Assembly: GCF_027587195.1 (NCBI RefSeq)
Contig: NZ_JAPDDP010000013.1
Span: 62,001-126,000 of the forward strand
Origin: Solirubrobacter phytolaccae
GTDB taxonomy: Bacteria > Actinomycetota > Thermoleophilia > Solirubrobacterales > Solirubrobacteraceae
Length of the DNA: 64,000 nucleotides
Direction: 5' to 3'
Shown here in pieces: positions 40,008 to 49,226 of this stretch (positions within the stretch are counted from its first letter, which is position 1; every line of letters starts with the position of its first letter). A program made the position numbers and the translations under genes. Under the pieces are notes generated by a model. It was not told where the DNA came from. It worked only from the letters and a program-made list of their open reading frames with translations, and made no database searches.

Positions 40008-42346
40008 GCGACGCGCGCCGTGTCGAGGGGAAGGTGCGCGCTGACGCGCCAGCCGCCGTCGTCGCCCGGGCCGGCCTGCAGCTCACCGCCGTAGATGCGC
40101 ACGCGCTCGGCCATGCCGAGGAGGCCGTGCCCGCCGGTCGGGCCCGGGTCCTGGGCCGCGGCGTTGCGGATCTCCAGCGCGAGGTCGTGCGGCGCCCACG
40201 AGACCGTGACGGTCGTGGCGGCACCGGGTGCGTGCTTCATGGCGTTGGTGAGTCCTTCCTGGACGATGCGGTAGGCGGCGAGGTCCAACCCCGCCGGGAG
40301 CGCGCGGCGTTCGCCGCGGACGTCGAGCACGGCCGGGAGGCCGGAGGCGCGGGCGCGGGCGACGAGCTCGCCGATCTCCGCGAGGGTCGGTTGGGGCGCG
40401 AGCGCGCCGCGCTCGCCGGCGTCGGAGAGCATGCCGAGCAGGTGGCGCATCTCGCCGAGCGCGTCCCGGCCGGTGCGCTCGATCCGGGTCGCGGCCTCGA
40501 CGGCCCGGCCGGCGTCGCGCGCGAGGATGCGACGCGCGCCGCCGGCCTGGACGACCATGACGCTGATCGAGTGCGCGACCACGTCGTGCATCTCGCGCGC
40601 GATCCGCCGGCGCTCGTCGACCGCGGCCTGCTGGCGCGCGTCCTCACCGGCTTCGGCGAGGCGCGCGGTGGCCTCGTGCAGCTCGGCGGTGAGCCGGGTG
40701 CGCGAGCGGACGATCCGCCCGGCGCCCCACGCGACCGCGCCGATCAGCCCGGCGAAGAAGTAGTCGGCGCCGACGCGCGGGCCCATCGCGGCCTGCACGG
40801 CCAGCAGCCCGGTCACCGCGAGCACGAGCCCGGTGTAGGTCTGCCACCCGTCGCGGTGCGCGCCGGTCGCGTACACGCACATCAGCACGATCGCGAACGG
40901 CACGAACAGGTTGAGGATCGGCGTCAGCGTGAAGTCCATCAGCAGCGCGGCGCTCAGCGCCCCGGTCAGCGCGGCCACCGGCGCGCGCCGCCGCCAGACG
41001 AGCATCGACGCGTACAGCAGCGCGACGGCGAGGTTGGCGACGAGCGGCCCTTCCCGGTCGGGCGAGACGAGCACCTCGACGACCGCCGCGACGGCGACGA
41101 TCCCGGCCACGAGCGCGTCGAGATTGCGCGGCCGGCGCAGCCACGCGGGCCGGCGCCGAGCATTAAGGCAAGCTAAAGGCCCTGGGGCTTTATGTTCGGT
41201 CTCGTCGCGGGTGGTGACCGTGCGGCCGTCGTAGGCGAGGGTCGCACGGACCGTGTGGCCGCCGGAGCGGCGGGGGGAAGCGGTGAAGCGGCCACCGTGG
41301 AGGAGGACGCGCTCGCGGACGCCGACGAGCGGGCGGGCGTCGATCGAAGCGCCGTCGTCCCGGATCTCGAGGTCCAGCGTCTCGGCCCGGTAGGTGACGC
41401 GGACGTCGGCGCGGCCGGCGCCGCCGAGCTCGCGGGCGGCCGTGAGGGCTTCCTGGATGACCCGGTACGCGGTGACGTCCAGGCCCGCGGGAAGCTCGGC
41501 CGCGTCGCCGTCCACGCGCAGCACCACCGGCAACCCCGCGGCGGTCGTGCGGCGGGTGAGCGAGCGCAGGTGGCGCAGGGACGGCTGCGGTGCGAGGCTC
41601 ACGCCCGCGTCCTCGCTGCGCAGGACGCCGAGCAGCCGGCGCAGCTCGTCCAGCGCCTCGCGGCCGGTGGTCTCGATCGCGGCGAACGCGTCGCGCGCGA
41701 GCTCCGGGCGGCTCAGCGTGAGCCGGCGCGCGCCCGTCGCCTGCACGGTCATCGCGCTCAGGGCGTGGGCGACGACGTCGTGCAGCTCGCCCGCGATCCG
41801 CGCGCGCTCGTCGACGACGGCACGGCCGGCGGCGTCCTCGCGGTGGCGCTCGAGCTGCGAGGCCTTCTCGCGCAGCGCGCGGTTGAGCGCCCCGCGGCCG
41901 CGCAGCAGCCGGCCCACGAGCACGGGCGCGCCGACCGAGATCACGGCCGTGAACAGCCCGCTCGACCAGGCCGCGTCCTCGTCGTACGGCGTCGTCGCGA
42001 CCAGCGACAGCACCGTCGCGAGCGGGATGCCGGCCGCCAGCTCCCAGCGGGTCGCGCGCAGCCCGAGCCAGAACGAGACCACGAACGGCGACGCGAACGC
42101 CAGGAACATCTCGTCGTAGTAGTGGCGCGAGAGCATCGGCAGCAGCGCGACCCCGCCGAACACCGTCAGCAGCGCGGTGAGCGGGAACCAGCGCCCGGCC
42201 ACGACCGCGATCGACATCGCCAGCAGGAGCACGGCGGCGAGCGCGTGATGCGGTGTGCCGTCGGACACGAGGAGCGCGAGCTCGAGCTGGAAGTCGACGG
42301 CGACGGCGAGCCCGATCAGCACTGGGAGACGGAAACGAGCGGGCAC
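40004..42346 (-). CDS. Fused double histidine kinase (two NarL-partner kinase modules in one chain)
   Basis: A 780-residue protein from GTG 42346. Module 1 (about 1-380) has four to five membrane helices, a HisKA_3 helix with His189 (AGELHDVVAHALS) and an ATPase domain whose N box is damaged: QEALTAAREL, with Ala303 where asparagine is expected, and DDGAS instead of a normal G box. Module 2 (about 395-780) repeats the plan with membrane helices, His587 (REMHDVVAHSIS), an intact N box (QEGLTNAMKHA) and GGHGLLGMAERV. The junction (about residues 384-393, PGPLACLNA) is encoded by a variant of the palindromic repeat found elsewhere only between genes. Module 2 should phosphorylate the adjacent regulator; module 1 is probably a sensor or pseudokinase. 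Confidence 0.88.
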   Translation of the reverse strand: MPARFRLPVLIGLAVAVDFQLELALLVSDGTPHHALAAVLLLAMSIAVVAGRWFPLTALLTVFGGVALLPMLSRHYYDEMFLAFASPFVVSFWLGLRATRWELAAGIPLATVLSLVATTPYDEDAAWSSGLFTAVISVGAPVLVGRLLRGRGALNRALREKASQLERHREDAAGRAVVDERARIAGELHDVVAHALSAMTVQATGARRLTLSRPELARDAFAAIETTGREALDELRRLLGVLRSEDAGVSLAPQPSLRHLRSLTRRTTAAGLPVVLRVDGDAAELPAGLDVTAYRVIQEALTAARELGGAGRADVRVTYRAETLDLEIRDDGASIDARPLVGVRERVLLHGGRFTASPRRSGGHTVRATLAYDGRTVTTRDETEHKAPGPLACLNARRRPAWLRRPRNLDALVAGIVAVAAVVEVLVSPDREGPLVANLAVALLYASMLVWRRRAPVAALTGALSAALLMDFTLTPILNLFVPFAIVLMCVYATGAHRDGWQTYTGLVLAVTGLLAVQAAMGPRVGADYFFAGLIGAVAWGAGRIVRSRTRLTAELHEATARLAEAGEDARQQAAVDERRRIAREMHDVVAHSISVMVVQAGGARRILARDAGRAVEAATRIERTGRDALGEMRHLLGMLSDAGERGALAPQPTLAEIGELVARARASGLPAVLDVRGERRALPAGLDLAAYRIVQEGLTNAMKHAPGAATTVTVSWAPHDLALEIRNAAAQDPGPTGGHGLLGMAERVRIYGGELQAGPGDDGGWRVSAHLPLDTARVA
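41173..41196 (-). repeat. Variant palindromic repeat (copy C) inside the double kinase gene
   Basis: CTAAAGG and CTTTATGTTC flank a changed but still pairing core (TAAAG...CTTTA arms, CCC/GGG inside). AAGCTAAAGG before the core and CTTTA-TTCG after it match copy B. Unlike copies A and B it has no stop codon in the kinase frame, and it falls exactly between the two kinase modules. Confidence 0.55.
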
Positions 42347-42417
42347 GGTCGGCCGGATTATTCCGTGCGGGCAGGAGCCTGTCCTCGTAACCAGGGACGA
42401 TGTGGGCGTCCTCCTTA

Positions 42418-42438
42418 GGGATGACATCGAATCATCCC
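42418..42438. promoter_or_regulatory. Inverted repeat in kinase/ABC divergent promoter
   Basis: GGGATGA (42418-42424) and TCATCCC (42432-42438) are perfect arms across 7 bases. They lie in the 178-base gap between the kinase-regulator operon and the MacB-like ABC genes. A probable binding site for the NarL-type regulator at 39342. Confidence 0.5.
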
Positions 42439-42524
42439 GACGCACTGTCCCAATCCTCACGGGGACCGACGACGGGAGCTCCGCGGCCCGAGAGAGTTCC
42501 GGTCAATCCACGGAAGGCCTCCCC

Positions 42525-43295
42525 ATGACCGCTCTCGCCTACGCCCCGTTCGACCTCCCCGACACCGACCACGTCGCCGTCTCCGCCACGGCCCTCACCC
42601 GCACCTACGGCGACGGGGGGTCGGCCGTCCACGCGCTGCGCGGTGTCTCGATCGAGGTCCCCAAGGGCCAGTTCACGGCCGTGATGGGTCCGTCGGGCTC
42701 CGGCAAGTCCACGCTCATGCACCTGCTCGCCGGCCTCGACACGCCCGACGCAGGCGCCGTCCACATCGCGGGCGAGGACATCACGCGCATGTCCGACCGC
42801 GACCTCACCCGCCTGCGCCGCAAGCACATCGGCTTCGTCTTCCAGTCCTTCAACCTGCTGCCGACGCTCTCCGCGGAGGAGAACATCACGCTGCCCCTCG
42901 CGATCGCGGGCCGCAAGCCCGAGCAGGACGCCGTCGACCGCCTGCTGGACCGCATGGGGCTGGCCGAGCGCCGCGACCACAAGCCGGCGCAGCTCTCCGG
43001 CGGCCAGCAGCAGCGCGTCGCCGTCGCCCGCGCGCTGATCTGCTCGCCGACCGTGCTGTTCGCCGACGAGCCGACCGGCAACCTGGACTCCGCCGCGGGC
43101 GCCGACGTGCTCGACCTGCTGCGCACCGCCGTGGACGAGGACGGCCAGACGACGGTGATGGTCACGCACGACGCCCGCGCGGCGGCGAGCGCCGACCGCG
43201 TGCTGTTCCTCGCCGACGGCCGCGTCGTCGCCGACCTCCAGGGCCCGACCGAGGACGCGATCCTCGACGCGATGCGCGAAGCGGCAAGGGCATGA
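42525..43295 (+). CDS. MacB/LolD-type ABC transporter ATPase
   Basis: A 256-residue ATPase. After about 20 residues it has LTRTYGDGGSAVHALRGVSI, Walker [20 protein letters not shown]-loop FVFQSFNLLPTLSA, signature LSGGQQQRVAVARAL and Walker B LFADEPTGNLDS. ADEPTGNLD and FQSFNLLPTL are diagnostic of the MacB/LolD/FtsE group, which drives mechanotransmission rather than import. GGAAGG precedes the ATG. Its stop overlaps the permease ATG. Together they form an exporter-like unit for peptides, antibiotics or lipids, divergent from its likely two-component controllers. Confidence 0.93.
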   Translation: MTALAYAPFDLPDTDHVAVSATALTRTYGDGGSAVHALRGVSIEVPKGQFTAVMGPSGSGKSTLMHLLAGLDTPDAGAVHIAGEDITRMSDRDLTRLRRKHIGFVFQSFNLLPTLSAEENITLPLAIAGRKPEQDAVDRLLDRMGLAERRDHKPAQLSGGQQQRVAVARALICSPTVLFADEPTGNLDSAAGADVLDLLRTAVDEDGQTTVMVTHDARAAASADRVLFLADGRVVADLQGPTEDAILDAMREAARA

Positions 43296-45628
43296 TCCGC
43301 GTCACTTGGAAGGGCCTGGTGGCGCGGCCGATCCGCACCGCCCTGACCACGCTCGCCATCGTGGTCGGCGTCGCCTTCGTGTGCGCGGCCTACACCCTCA
43401 CGGACACGATGTCCGGCGCGGCGGACACGCTCACGCACGCCGCGTACGACGGCACGGATGCCGTCGTGGTCACGAAGACCACGTTCAAGGGCTCGCAGAC
43501 GTCGGACATCCGGGCGCAGGCGCCGACCATCCCGGCGAGCACGCTCGAGCGCGTGCGCGGCGCGCGCGGCGTGACCACCGCGGTCGGCGACATCACCGAC
43601 ACCGCGCAGGTCATCGGCGCCGAGGGCAAGCCGGTCGGCACGGGCCCGTACTTCGGCGTCGGGTTCGACGCGAGGACGCCGGGCGCCGAGCGGCTCACGC
43701 CGTTCCGCCTCGACACCGGCCGCTGGGCCACCGGCCCGGGTGAGGTCGTGATCGACCGCGCCACGGCCGAGGACCAGGACTACGCGGTCGGTGATCGGAT
43801 CAAGGTCGCCGCGCGCGGCGAGGCGCAGACGTTCACGCTCACCGGCATCGCGAACTTCGCCGGCGTGAAGTCGCTGGGCAAGGCGAGCGCGGCCGTCTTC
43901 GACCTGGAAGCAGCACGGACGCTGTTCGCCAAGGACGGCTACGACCGCATCCTCGTGGCGGGCCGCCGCGCCGACATCGCCGGTGCGGCCGGTGCGGGCA
44001 CGGAGGTCCGCACCGCCGCCGAGGATGACCGCTTCTCCTTCGACTCGCTCGAGACGCTGGTGAACATCCTGCGGACGATCCTGCTCGCGTTCGCGGCGGT
44101 CGCGGTGCTCGTCGGCTCGTTCACGATCTTCAACTCGCTGAGCATCACCGTCGCCCAGCGCACGAAGGAGTTCGGGCTGCTGCGGATGGTCGGCGCCACG
44201 CGCCGCCAGGTCCGCGCCGCGGTGCTGCTCGAGGCGCTGACGGTCGGCCTGCTCGCGTCGGTCCTCGGGATCGGTGTGGGGCTCGGCCTCGCCGAAGGGC
44301 TCAATGCGCTGTTCACGGCCGTCGGCGCGGAGCTCCCCACGGACTCGATGACGCTCGCCACGCGCACGATCGTCATCTCGCTCGCGGTTGGCACGCTCGC
44401 CACGGTGCTCGCCGCGATGATCCCCGCCCGGCGCGCGACCAGGATCGCGCCCGTCGCGGCGCTGAGAGCTGCGACCCACGCGGCCACGCCGGGGTTGTTC
44501 GCCCGCGGCGTCCGCGCCCTGGCGAGCCTCGTCGGCCGGCCGTCGGCGGCGGTCGGTGGGGCCGCCGGCGCGCTCGCCCGCCGCAACGCGATGCGCAACC
44601 CGGGCCGCACCGCGGTCACCGCGCTCGCGCTGACGATCGGCGTGGCGCTCGTCACGGCGGTCACGGTCGTCGCCACCGGTCTTGAAAACGAGAGCCGCGG
44701 CGCGCTCGACCGTCGCGTGCAGGCCACCAACGTCGTCACCGCCGCCGACGGCTGGTCGCCGATCGACCCCAAGGTGGCGACCGCGATCGGCGGCACGAGC
44801 AGCAGCATCCGCCAGGACGGCGCGCTGGTGTTCGGCTCCCAAGAAGGCGTCAACGGCGTCGACCCCGCGACGATCGGGCGCTTCTACCGCTACGACTTCA
44901 CGGCCGGCGGGATCGCCGCCGACGGGGCGATCGTCGACGAGGGCTTCGCGAAGGAGCACCAGCTGCGTGTCGGCAGCCTGCTCAGCCTCACCGCGATGAG
45001 CGGCAACACGCTCGAGCTGACCGTCTCCGGGATCGAGCGGTCACCCGTGCTCGACGTGCTCGGCCTCGGCCCGATCACGATCTCCCACCAGGCGTTCGAC
45101 GCGACGTTCGAGCAGGTCCGCAACCGGCTCACGTTCACCGACCACGACGCCACGGACGCGCTCGCCGCCTTCCCGAACGTGCAGTCGCAGACCAAGGCCG
45201 AGTTCATCGACGGCCAGACCGCCTGGATCGGGATGATCCTCGCGATCCTGTGGGTGCTGCTCGCGCTCGCGGTGATCGTCAGCCTGTTCGGCATCGTCAA
45301 CACGCTCGTGCTCTCGACCTTCGAGCGGATGCGCGAGCTCGGCACGCTGCGGGCACTCGGCTTCAGCCGCCGTCAGGTGCGGCGGATGGTCCGGCACGAG
45401 AGCGTGATCACGGCGCTGATCGGCGCGACGCTCGGGATCGCCGTCGGGCTCGTGCTGGCGCTGGTCGTCGTGCAGCTGCTGGGCGAGTACGGGCTCGCGT
45501 TCACGTTCCCGGCCGGCAGCCTGATCGCCGTCGCGGTGATCGCCGCGCTGGCGGGCATGATCGCCGCGACGCTCCCCGCGCGGCGCGCCTCGAAGATCGA
45601 CGTGCTGAAGGCCCTCGCCTATGAGTGA
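43292..45628 (+). CDS. FtsX-like ABC transporter permease, double-repeat type
   Basis: A 778-residue permease. An N-terminal helix (TALTTLAIVVGVAFVCAAYT) is followed by a large extracellular domain (about residues 40-245). Then come three helices of the first FtsX domain (about 250-370), a second extracellular domain (about 430-640) and the second FtsX domain (about 645-775), ending in LPARRASKIDVLKALAYE. This ten-helix duplicated plan is common for actinobacterial MacB-like systems. The ATG overlaps the ATPase stop. It likely exports or extracts antimicrobial or envelope molecules under control of the NarL regulator next door. Its end overlaps the convergent hybrid kinase by 10 bases. Confidence 0.92.
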   Translation: MIRVTWKGLVARPIRTALTTLAIVVGVAFVCAAYTLTDTMSGAADTLTHAAYDGTDAVVVTKTTFKGSQTSDIRAQAPTIPASTLERVRGARGVTTAVGDITDTAQVIGAEGKPVGTGPYFGVGFDARTPGAERLTPFRLDTGRWATGPGEVVIDRATAEDQDYAVGDRIKVAARGEAQTFTLTGIANFAGVKSLGKASAAVFDLEAARTLFAKDGYDRILVAGRRADIAGAAGAGTEVRTAAEDDRFSFDSLETLVNILRTILLAFAAVAVLVGSFTIFNSLSITVAQRTKEFGLLRMVGATRRQVRAAVLLEALTVGLLASVLGIGVGLGLAEGLNALFTAVGAELPTDSMTLATRTIVISLAVGTLATVLAAMIPARRATRIAPVAALRAATHAATPGLFARGVRALASLVGRPSAAVGGAAGALARRNAMRNPGRTAVTALALTIGVALVTAVTVVATGLENESRGALDRRVQATNVVTAADGWSPIDPKVATAIGGTSSSIRQDGALVFGSQEGVNGVDPATIGRFYRYDFTAGGIAADGAIVDEGFAKEHQLRVGSLLSLTAMSGNTLELTVSGIERSPVLDVLGLGPITISHQAFDATFEQVRNRLTFTDHDATDALAAFPNVQSQTKAEFIDGQTAWIGMILAILWVLLALAVIVSLFGIVNTLVLSTFERMRELGTLRALGFSRRQVRRMVRHESVITALIGATLGIAVGLVLALVVVQLLGEYGLAFTFPAGSLIAVAVIAALAGMIAATLPARRASKIDVLKALAYE

Positions 45629-47325
45629 CGCGCTTTTTTGGCGGCGTCGAGCGTGCTGCGGACCTCGCGCAGCAGGTCGTCGCCGTCAAAGGGCTTGGCC
45701 AGGAAGGCCGTCGCCGGGTCCTCGTTTGCGGCGACCGTGGTGTCCCCGGTGTAGCCGCTGACGAACACCACGGGCAGGCCGGGGCGCAGCTCGCGCGCCT
45801 TGACCGCCAGCTCGACGCCGGACATGCCCGGCATCACCACGTCGGTGACGAGCACGTCGGCGGCCTCGAGGCGCTCGAGCGCGACGACGCCGCTCTCGAC
45901 CGAGACCACCTGGTAGCCCGCGGCGTACAGGAGGCGACCCGTCAAGGCCCGCACCGCGTCGGCGTCCTCGACGACGAGGACCGTCTCGCCGCGCCCGCGC
46001 GGGGCGCTCGGCGTCGGGTCGTCGTCGGACGCGCGGCGCACCGCCGGGAGCGTCACGGTCACGGTCGTGCCCTCGCCGGGCGTCGAGTCCAGCTCGATCC
46101 GCCCGCGCGCCTTGGTCACGATCCCGTACACGGTCGCCAGCCCGAGGCCGACGCCGTGGCCGGACACGGCCTTGGTGGTGAAGAACGGCTCGAAGGCGTG
46201 CGCGGCGACCTCCTTCGGCATCCCGCGGCCCGTGTCGGTCACGGTCACGCGGACGGCCCGGGGCGACGGCCCGTCGAGGTCGCGCATGACGGTGTTGACC
46301 GCGTCGATCCGCAGCGACCCGCCGTCCGGCATCGCCTCGCGCGAGTTCATCGCCAGGCTCATCAGCATCTGCTCGAGCTGGCTGCGGTCGGCCTCGACGT
46401 CCCACAGCCGCTCGTCGACGTCGACCACCAGGTCGATGTCCTCGCCGAGCGTGCGCCGCAGGAGCAGCTCCAGCGACTCGATCACCCGCCGCACCGACAG
46501 CACCTCCGGCGTGCCCGACTGGCGGCGCGAGAACAGCAGCAACCGGCGGGTGAGCTCGGAGGCGCGCCGCGAGGCGGCGATGATCTGGTCGACGTCGCCC
46601 GCGGTCCGCGAGTCGTCCGGCAGCTCCTTGCGCACGAACGCCGCGTAGTTGGCGACGATCGCCAGCAGGTTGTTGAAGTCGTGCGCGACGCCGCCCGCGA
46701 GCTGGCCGACGGCCTCCAGGCGCTGCGCCTCGCGCAGGCGCGCCTCCAGCCGCACGTGGTGCGTGATGTCCGTGGCCACGCCGCCGACGCCGTACAGGTC
46801 GCCCGAGATGTCGTCGATCAGCGGGAACTTGACCGACAGGAACGTGCGCGTCGTCTCCCCGTGCGTGACCTCTTCCTGCAGCTCGATCGGGTCACGCGAG
46901 GACATCACGCGCAGGTCGTCGACGCGCATGCGGTCGGCGACCTCGCCGGGCAGCACGTCGCGGTCGTACTTGCCGATCAGCTGCGCGGCGGGCTTGCCGT
47001 GCAGCCGCTCGAAGGCGCGGTTGACCAGCAGGTAGCGGCCCTCCGTGTCCTTGAGGAAGATCGCGGCGGTGGTGTTGTCGAGCACCGCGCGCAGCGCTCG
47101 CGGGTCCGCGCCGCGGATGACCACCAGCTCGTACTCGCCCATCGGCGTGCGCGCCACGTCGAGCCCGGGCGGCAGCTCGCCGAGCGGCGAGCCGACCGGA
47201 TCACGGCCGAGGACGTCCTTCGCTCGGCCGTTCGCGAACGCGACGACGCCGGCCGCATCCGTCCCTACCAAGGCATCGGGTGCGGCCTCGAGCAACTCCT
47301 CGAACTTCGGGGGGCCGGTAGGCAT
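45619..47325 (-). CDS. PAS-domain hybrid histidine kinase with C-terminal receiver
   Basis: A 568-residue soluble sensor without membrane segments. Residues about 10-70 and 75-190 are two PAS domains (EAAPDALVGTDAAGVVAFAN and AAIFLKDTEGRYLLVNRAF). The HisKA helix carries the phosphohistidine in LAGGVAHDFNNLLAIVANYA. The ATPase domain has SLAMNSREAMPDGGSL, VTDTGRGM and GHGVGLGLATVYGIV. A receiver domain from about residue 445 has VLVVEDADAVR, the phospho-acceptor in VTDVVMPGMSG and the lysine in FLAKPF. Signals such as redox or small ligands may be sensed by the PAS domains. No separate output protein is adjacent, so it probably passes phosphate to a distant partner. Confidence 0.93.
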   Translation of the reverse strand: MPTGPPKFEELLEAAPDALVGTDAAGVVAFANGRAKDVLGRDPVGSPLGELPPGLDVARTPMGEYELVVIRGADPRALRAVLDNTTAAIFLKDTEGRYLLVNRAFERLHGKPAAQLIGKYDRDVLPGEVADRMRVDDLRVMSSRDPIELQEEVTHGETTRTFLSVKFPLIDDISGDLYGVGGVATDITHHVRLEARLREAQRLEAVGQLAGGVAHDFNNLLAIVANYAAFVRKELPDDSRTAGDVDQIIAASRRASELTRRLLLFSRRQSGTPEVLSVRRVIESLELLLRRTLGEDIDLVVDVDERLWDVEADRSQLEQMLMSLAMNSREAMPDGGSLRIDAVNTVMRDLDGPSPRAVRVTVTDTGRGMPKEVAAHAFEPFFTTKAVSGHGVGLGLATVYGIVTKARGRIELDSTPGEGTTVTVTLPAVRRASDDDPTPSAPRGRGETVLVVEDADAVRALTGRLLYAAGYQVVSVESGVVALERLEAADVLVTDVVMPGMSGVELAVKARELRPGLPVVFVSGYTGDTTVAANEDPATAFLAKPFDGDDLLREVRSTLDAAKKARHS

Positions 47326-47352
47326 GTGTGCCGCGCGAGTGTAGGCCGAAGA

Positions 47353-49176
47353 TCAGCTCTTGAGGCGCCGCGCGGCCCGAACTCGGTCCACTTGTCCCAG
47401 CGCGACCTTGCGCAACCGGACCGAGTGCGGCGTCACTTCGACGCATTCGTCCTCGCGCACCCACTCCAGCGCCTGGTCGAGCGAGAGCTGGCGCGCGGGC
47501 ACCAGCCGCACCAGCACGTCGCTCGTCGAGGAGCGCATGTTCGTGAGGTGCTTCTCCTTGACGGCGTTGACGTCGAGGTCCTCCTGGCGCGCGTTCTCGC
47601 CGACGATCATGCCCTCGTAGACCTCTTCGCCCGGCTCGACGAACATCGTCCCGCGCTCCTGCAGGTTGAACAGCGCGAACGACGCCGTCTTGCCCTTGCG
47701 GTCGGCGACGAGCGAGCCCTGCTGGCGCAGGCGCATGTCGCCCGCCCACGGCTCCCAGCGGTCGAACACGTGGTGCATGAGGCCGGTACCGCGCGTCTCG
47801 GTGAGGGACTCGGTGCGGAATCCGATCAGCCCGCGGGCGGGGACCAGGTAGTCCATGCGGACCCAGCCCGTGCCGTGGTTGATCATCTGCTCCATGCGGC
47901 CCTTGCGCAGCGCGAGCATCTGCGTGATCACGCCGACGTAGTCCTCGGGGACGTCGATCGTCAGGCGCTCGACCGGCTCGTGGCGCGTGCCGTCGATCTC
48001 GCGGATGAGGACCTGCGGCTTGCCGACCGTGAGCTCGTAGCCCTCGCGGCGCATGATCTCGACGAGGATCGCGAGCTGCAGCTCGCCGCGGCCCTGGACC
48101 TCCCAGGTGTCCGGCCGCTCGGTGTCCAGCACGCGGATCGACACGTTGCCGATCAGCTCCTGGTCGAGCCGGTCCTTGATCTGGCGGGCGGTGAGCTTGT
48201 CGCCGTCCTGGCCGGCCAGCGGCGAGTGGTTGATGCCGATCGTGACGGAGATCGACGGCTCGTCGACGGTGATCACGGGCAGCGGCAGCGGGTTCTCGGG
48301 GTCGCCGAGCGTCTCGCCGATCGTCACCTCGGGCAGGCCCGCGACGGCGATGATCTCGCCCGGGCCGGCCTCGTCGGCGGACACGCGGTCCAGGTTCTCG
48401 GTGATGTAGAGCTCGGTGACGCGCGCGTTGGTGATCGTGCCGTCGGCCTTGCACCACGCGATCGTCTTGCCCTTCTTGATCGTGCCGTTGTGCACCCGGC
48501 AGATCGCGAGCCGGCCGACGAACAGCGACGCGTCGAGGTTCGTGACGTGCGCCTGCAGCGGCATGTCCGGGTCGTACGACGGCGCTGGGATCGTCGCCTC
48601 GAGCAGGTTCAGCAGCGGCTGGAGGTCCTCGCCGGGCTGCGCGAGGTCCAGCGTGGCCGTGCCGACCCTGGCGTTCGTGTAGACGACCGGGAAGTCGATC
48701 TGCTCCTCGGTCGCGCCGAGGTCGATGAACAGCTCGTAGACCTCGTCGACGACCTCGGCGGTGCGCGCGTCTGGCCGGTCGATCTTGTTGATCACGAGGA
48801 TCACCGGGAGCTGGCTCTCGAGTGCCTTGCGCAGCACGAACCGCGTCTGCGGCAGCGGACCCTCCGAGGCGTCCACGAGCAGGAGCACGCCGTCCACCAT
48901 CGTCAAGCCACGTTCCACTTCGCCGCCGAAGTCCGCGTGGCCTGGGGTGTCGATGATGTTCAGCTTCACGCCGTTGTGGCGGACGGCCGTGTTCTTCGCG
49001 AGGATGGTGATGCCCTTCTCGCGCTCGAGGTCCATCGAGTCCATGACGCGGTCGTTGACGTCCTGGTTCTCACGGAACGCGCCGGACTGCCAGAGCATCG
49101 CGTCGACGAGCGTCGTCTTCCCGTGGTCGACGTGCGCGATGATCGCGACGTTCCTGAGGTCTTCGCGACGCTGCAT
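47353..49176 (-). CDS. typA: Ribosome-associated GTPase TypA/BipA
   Basis: A 607-residue translational GTPase. G1 is [15 protein letters not shown]; the switch region is [16 protein letters not shown]3 is [15 protein letters not shown]4 [12 protein letters not shown]-like domains III and V and the TypA-specific C-terminus follow. Length and motifs match TypA/BipA, which binds 70S ribosomes and supports 50S assembly and growth under stress or cold. It is divergent from the glucoamylase gene. On this strand a TATCCT box lies 11 bases before ATG at 49176, without a Shine-Dalgarno sequence, so its message may be nearly leaderless. Confidence 0.96.
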   Translation of the reverse strand: MQRREDLRNVAIIAHVDHGKTTLVDAMLWQSGAFRENQDVNDRVMDSMDLEREKGITILAKNTAVRHNGVKLNIIDTPGHADFGGEVERGLTMVDGVLLLVDASEGPLPQTRFVLRKALESQLPVILVINKIDRPDARTAEVVDEVYELFIDLGATEEQIDFPVVYTNARVGTATLDLAQPGEDLQPLLNLLEATIPAPSYDPDMPLQAHVTNLDASLFVGRLAICRVHNGTIKKGKTIAWCKADGTITNARVTELYITENLDRVSADEAGPGEIIAVAGLPEVTIGETLGDPENPLPLPVITVDEPSISVTIGINHSPLAGQDGDKLTARQIKDRLDQELIGNVSIRVLDTERPDTWEVQGRGELQLAILVEIMRREGYELTVGKPQVLIREIDGTRHEPVERLTIDVPEDYVGVITQMLALRKGRMEQMINHGTGWVRMDYLVPARGLIGFRTESLTETRGTGLMHHVFDRWEPWAGDMRLRQQGSLVADRKGKTASFALFNLQERGTMFVEPGEEVYEGMIVGENARQEDLDVNAVKEKHLTNMRSSTSDVLVRLVPARQLSLDQALEWVREDECVEVTPHSVRLRKVALGQVDRVRAARRLKS

Positions 49177-49226
49177 GAGCGCGGCGGAGGATAGAGTCCG
49201 GCCGTCGGGCGTCAGGAGGAGACCCC

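Noticed and set aside
45625-49194. 1189-codon open frame on the plus strand
   Set aside because: It is antisense to the hybrid kinase and TypA genes, both of which have complete family motifs. Its product is a low-complexity Arg/Asp/Val/Leu-rich sequence typical of GC-rich shadows.
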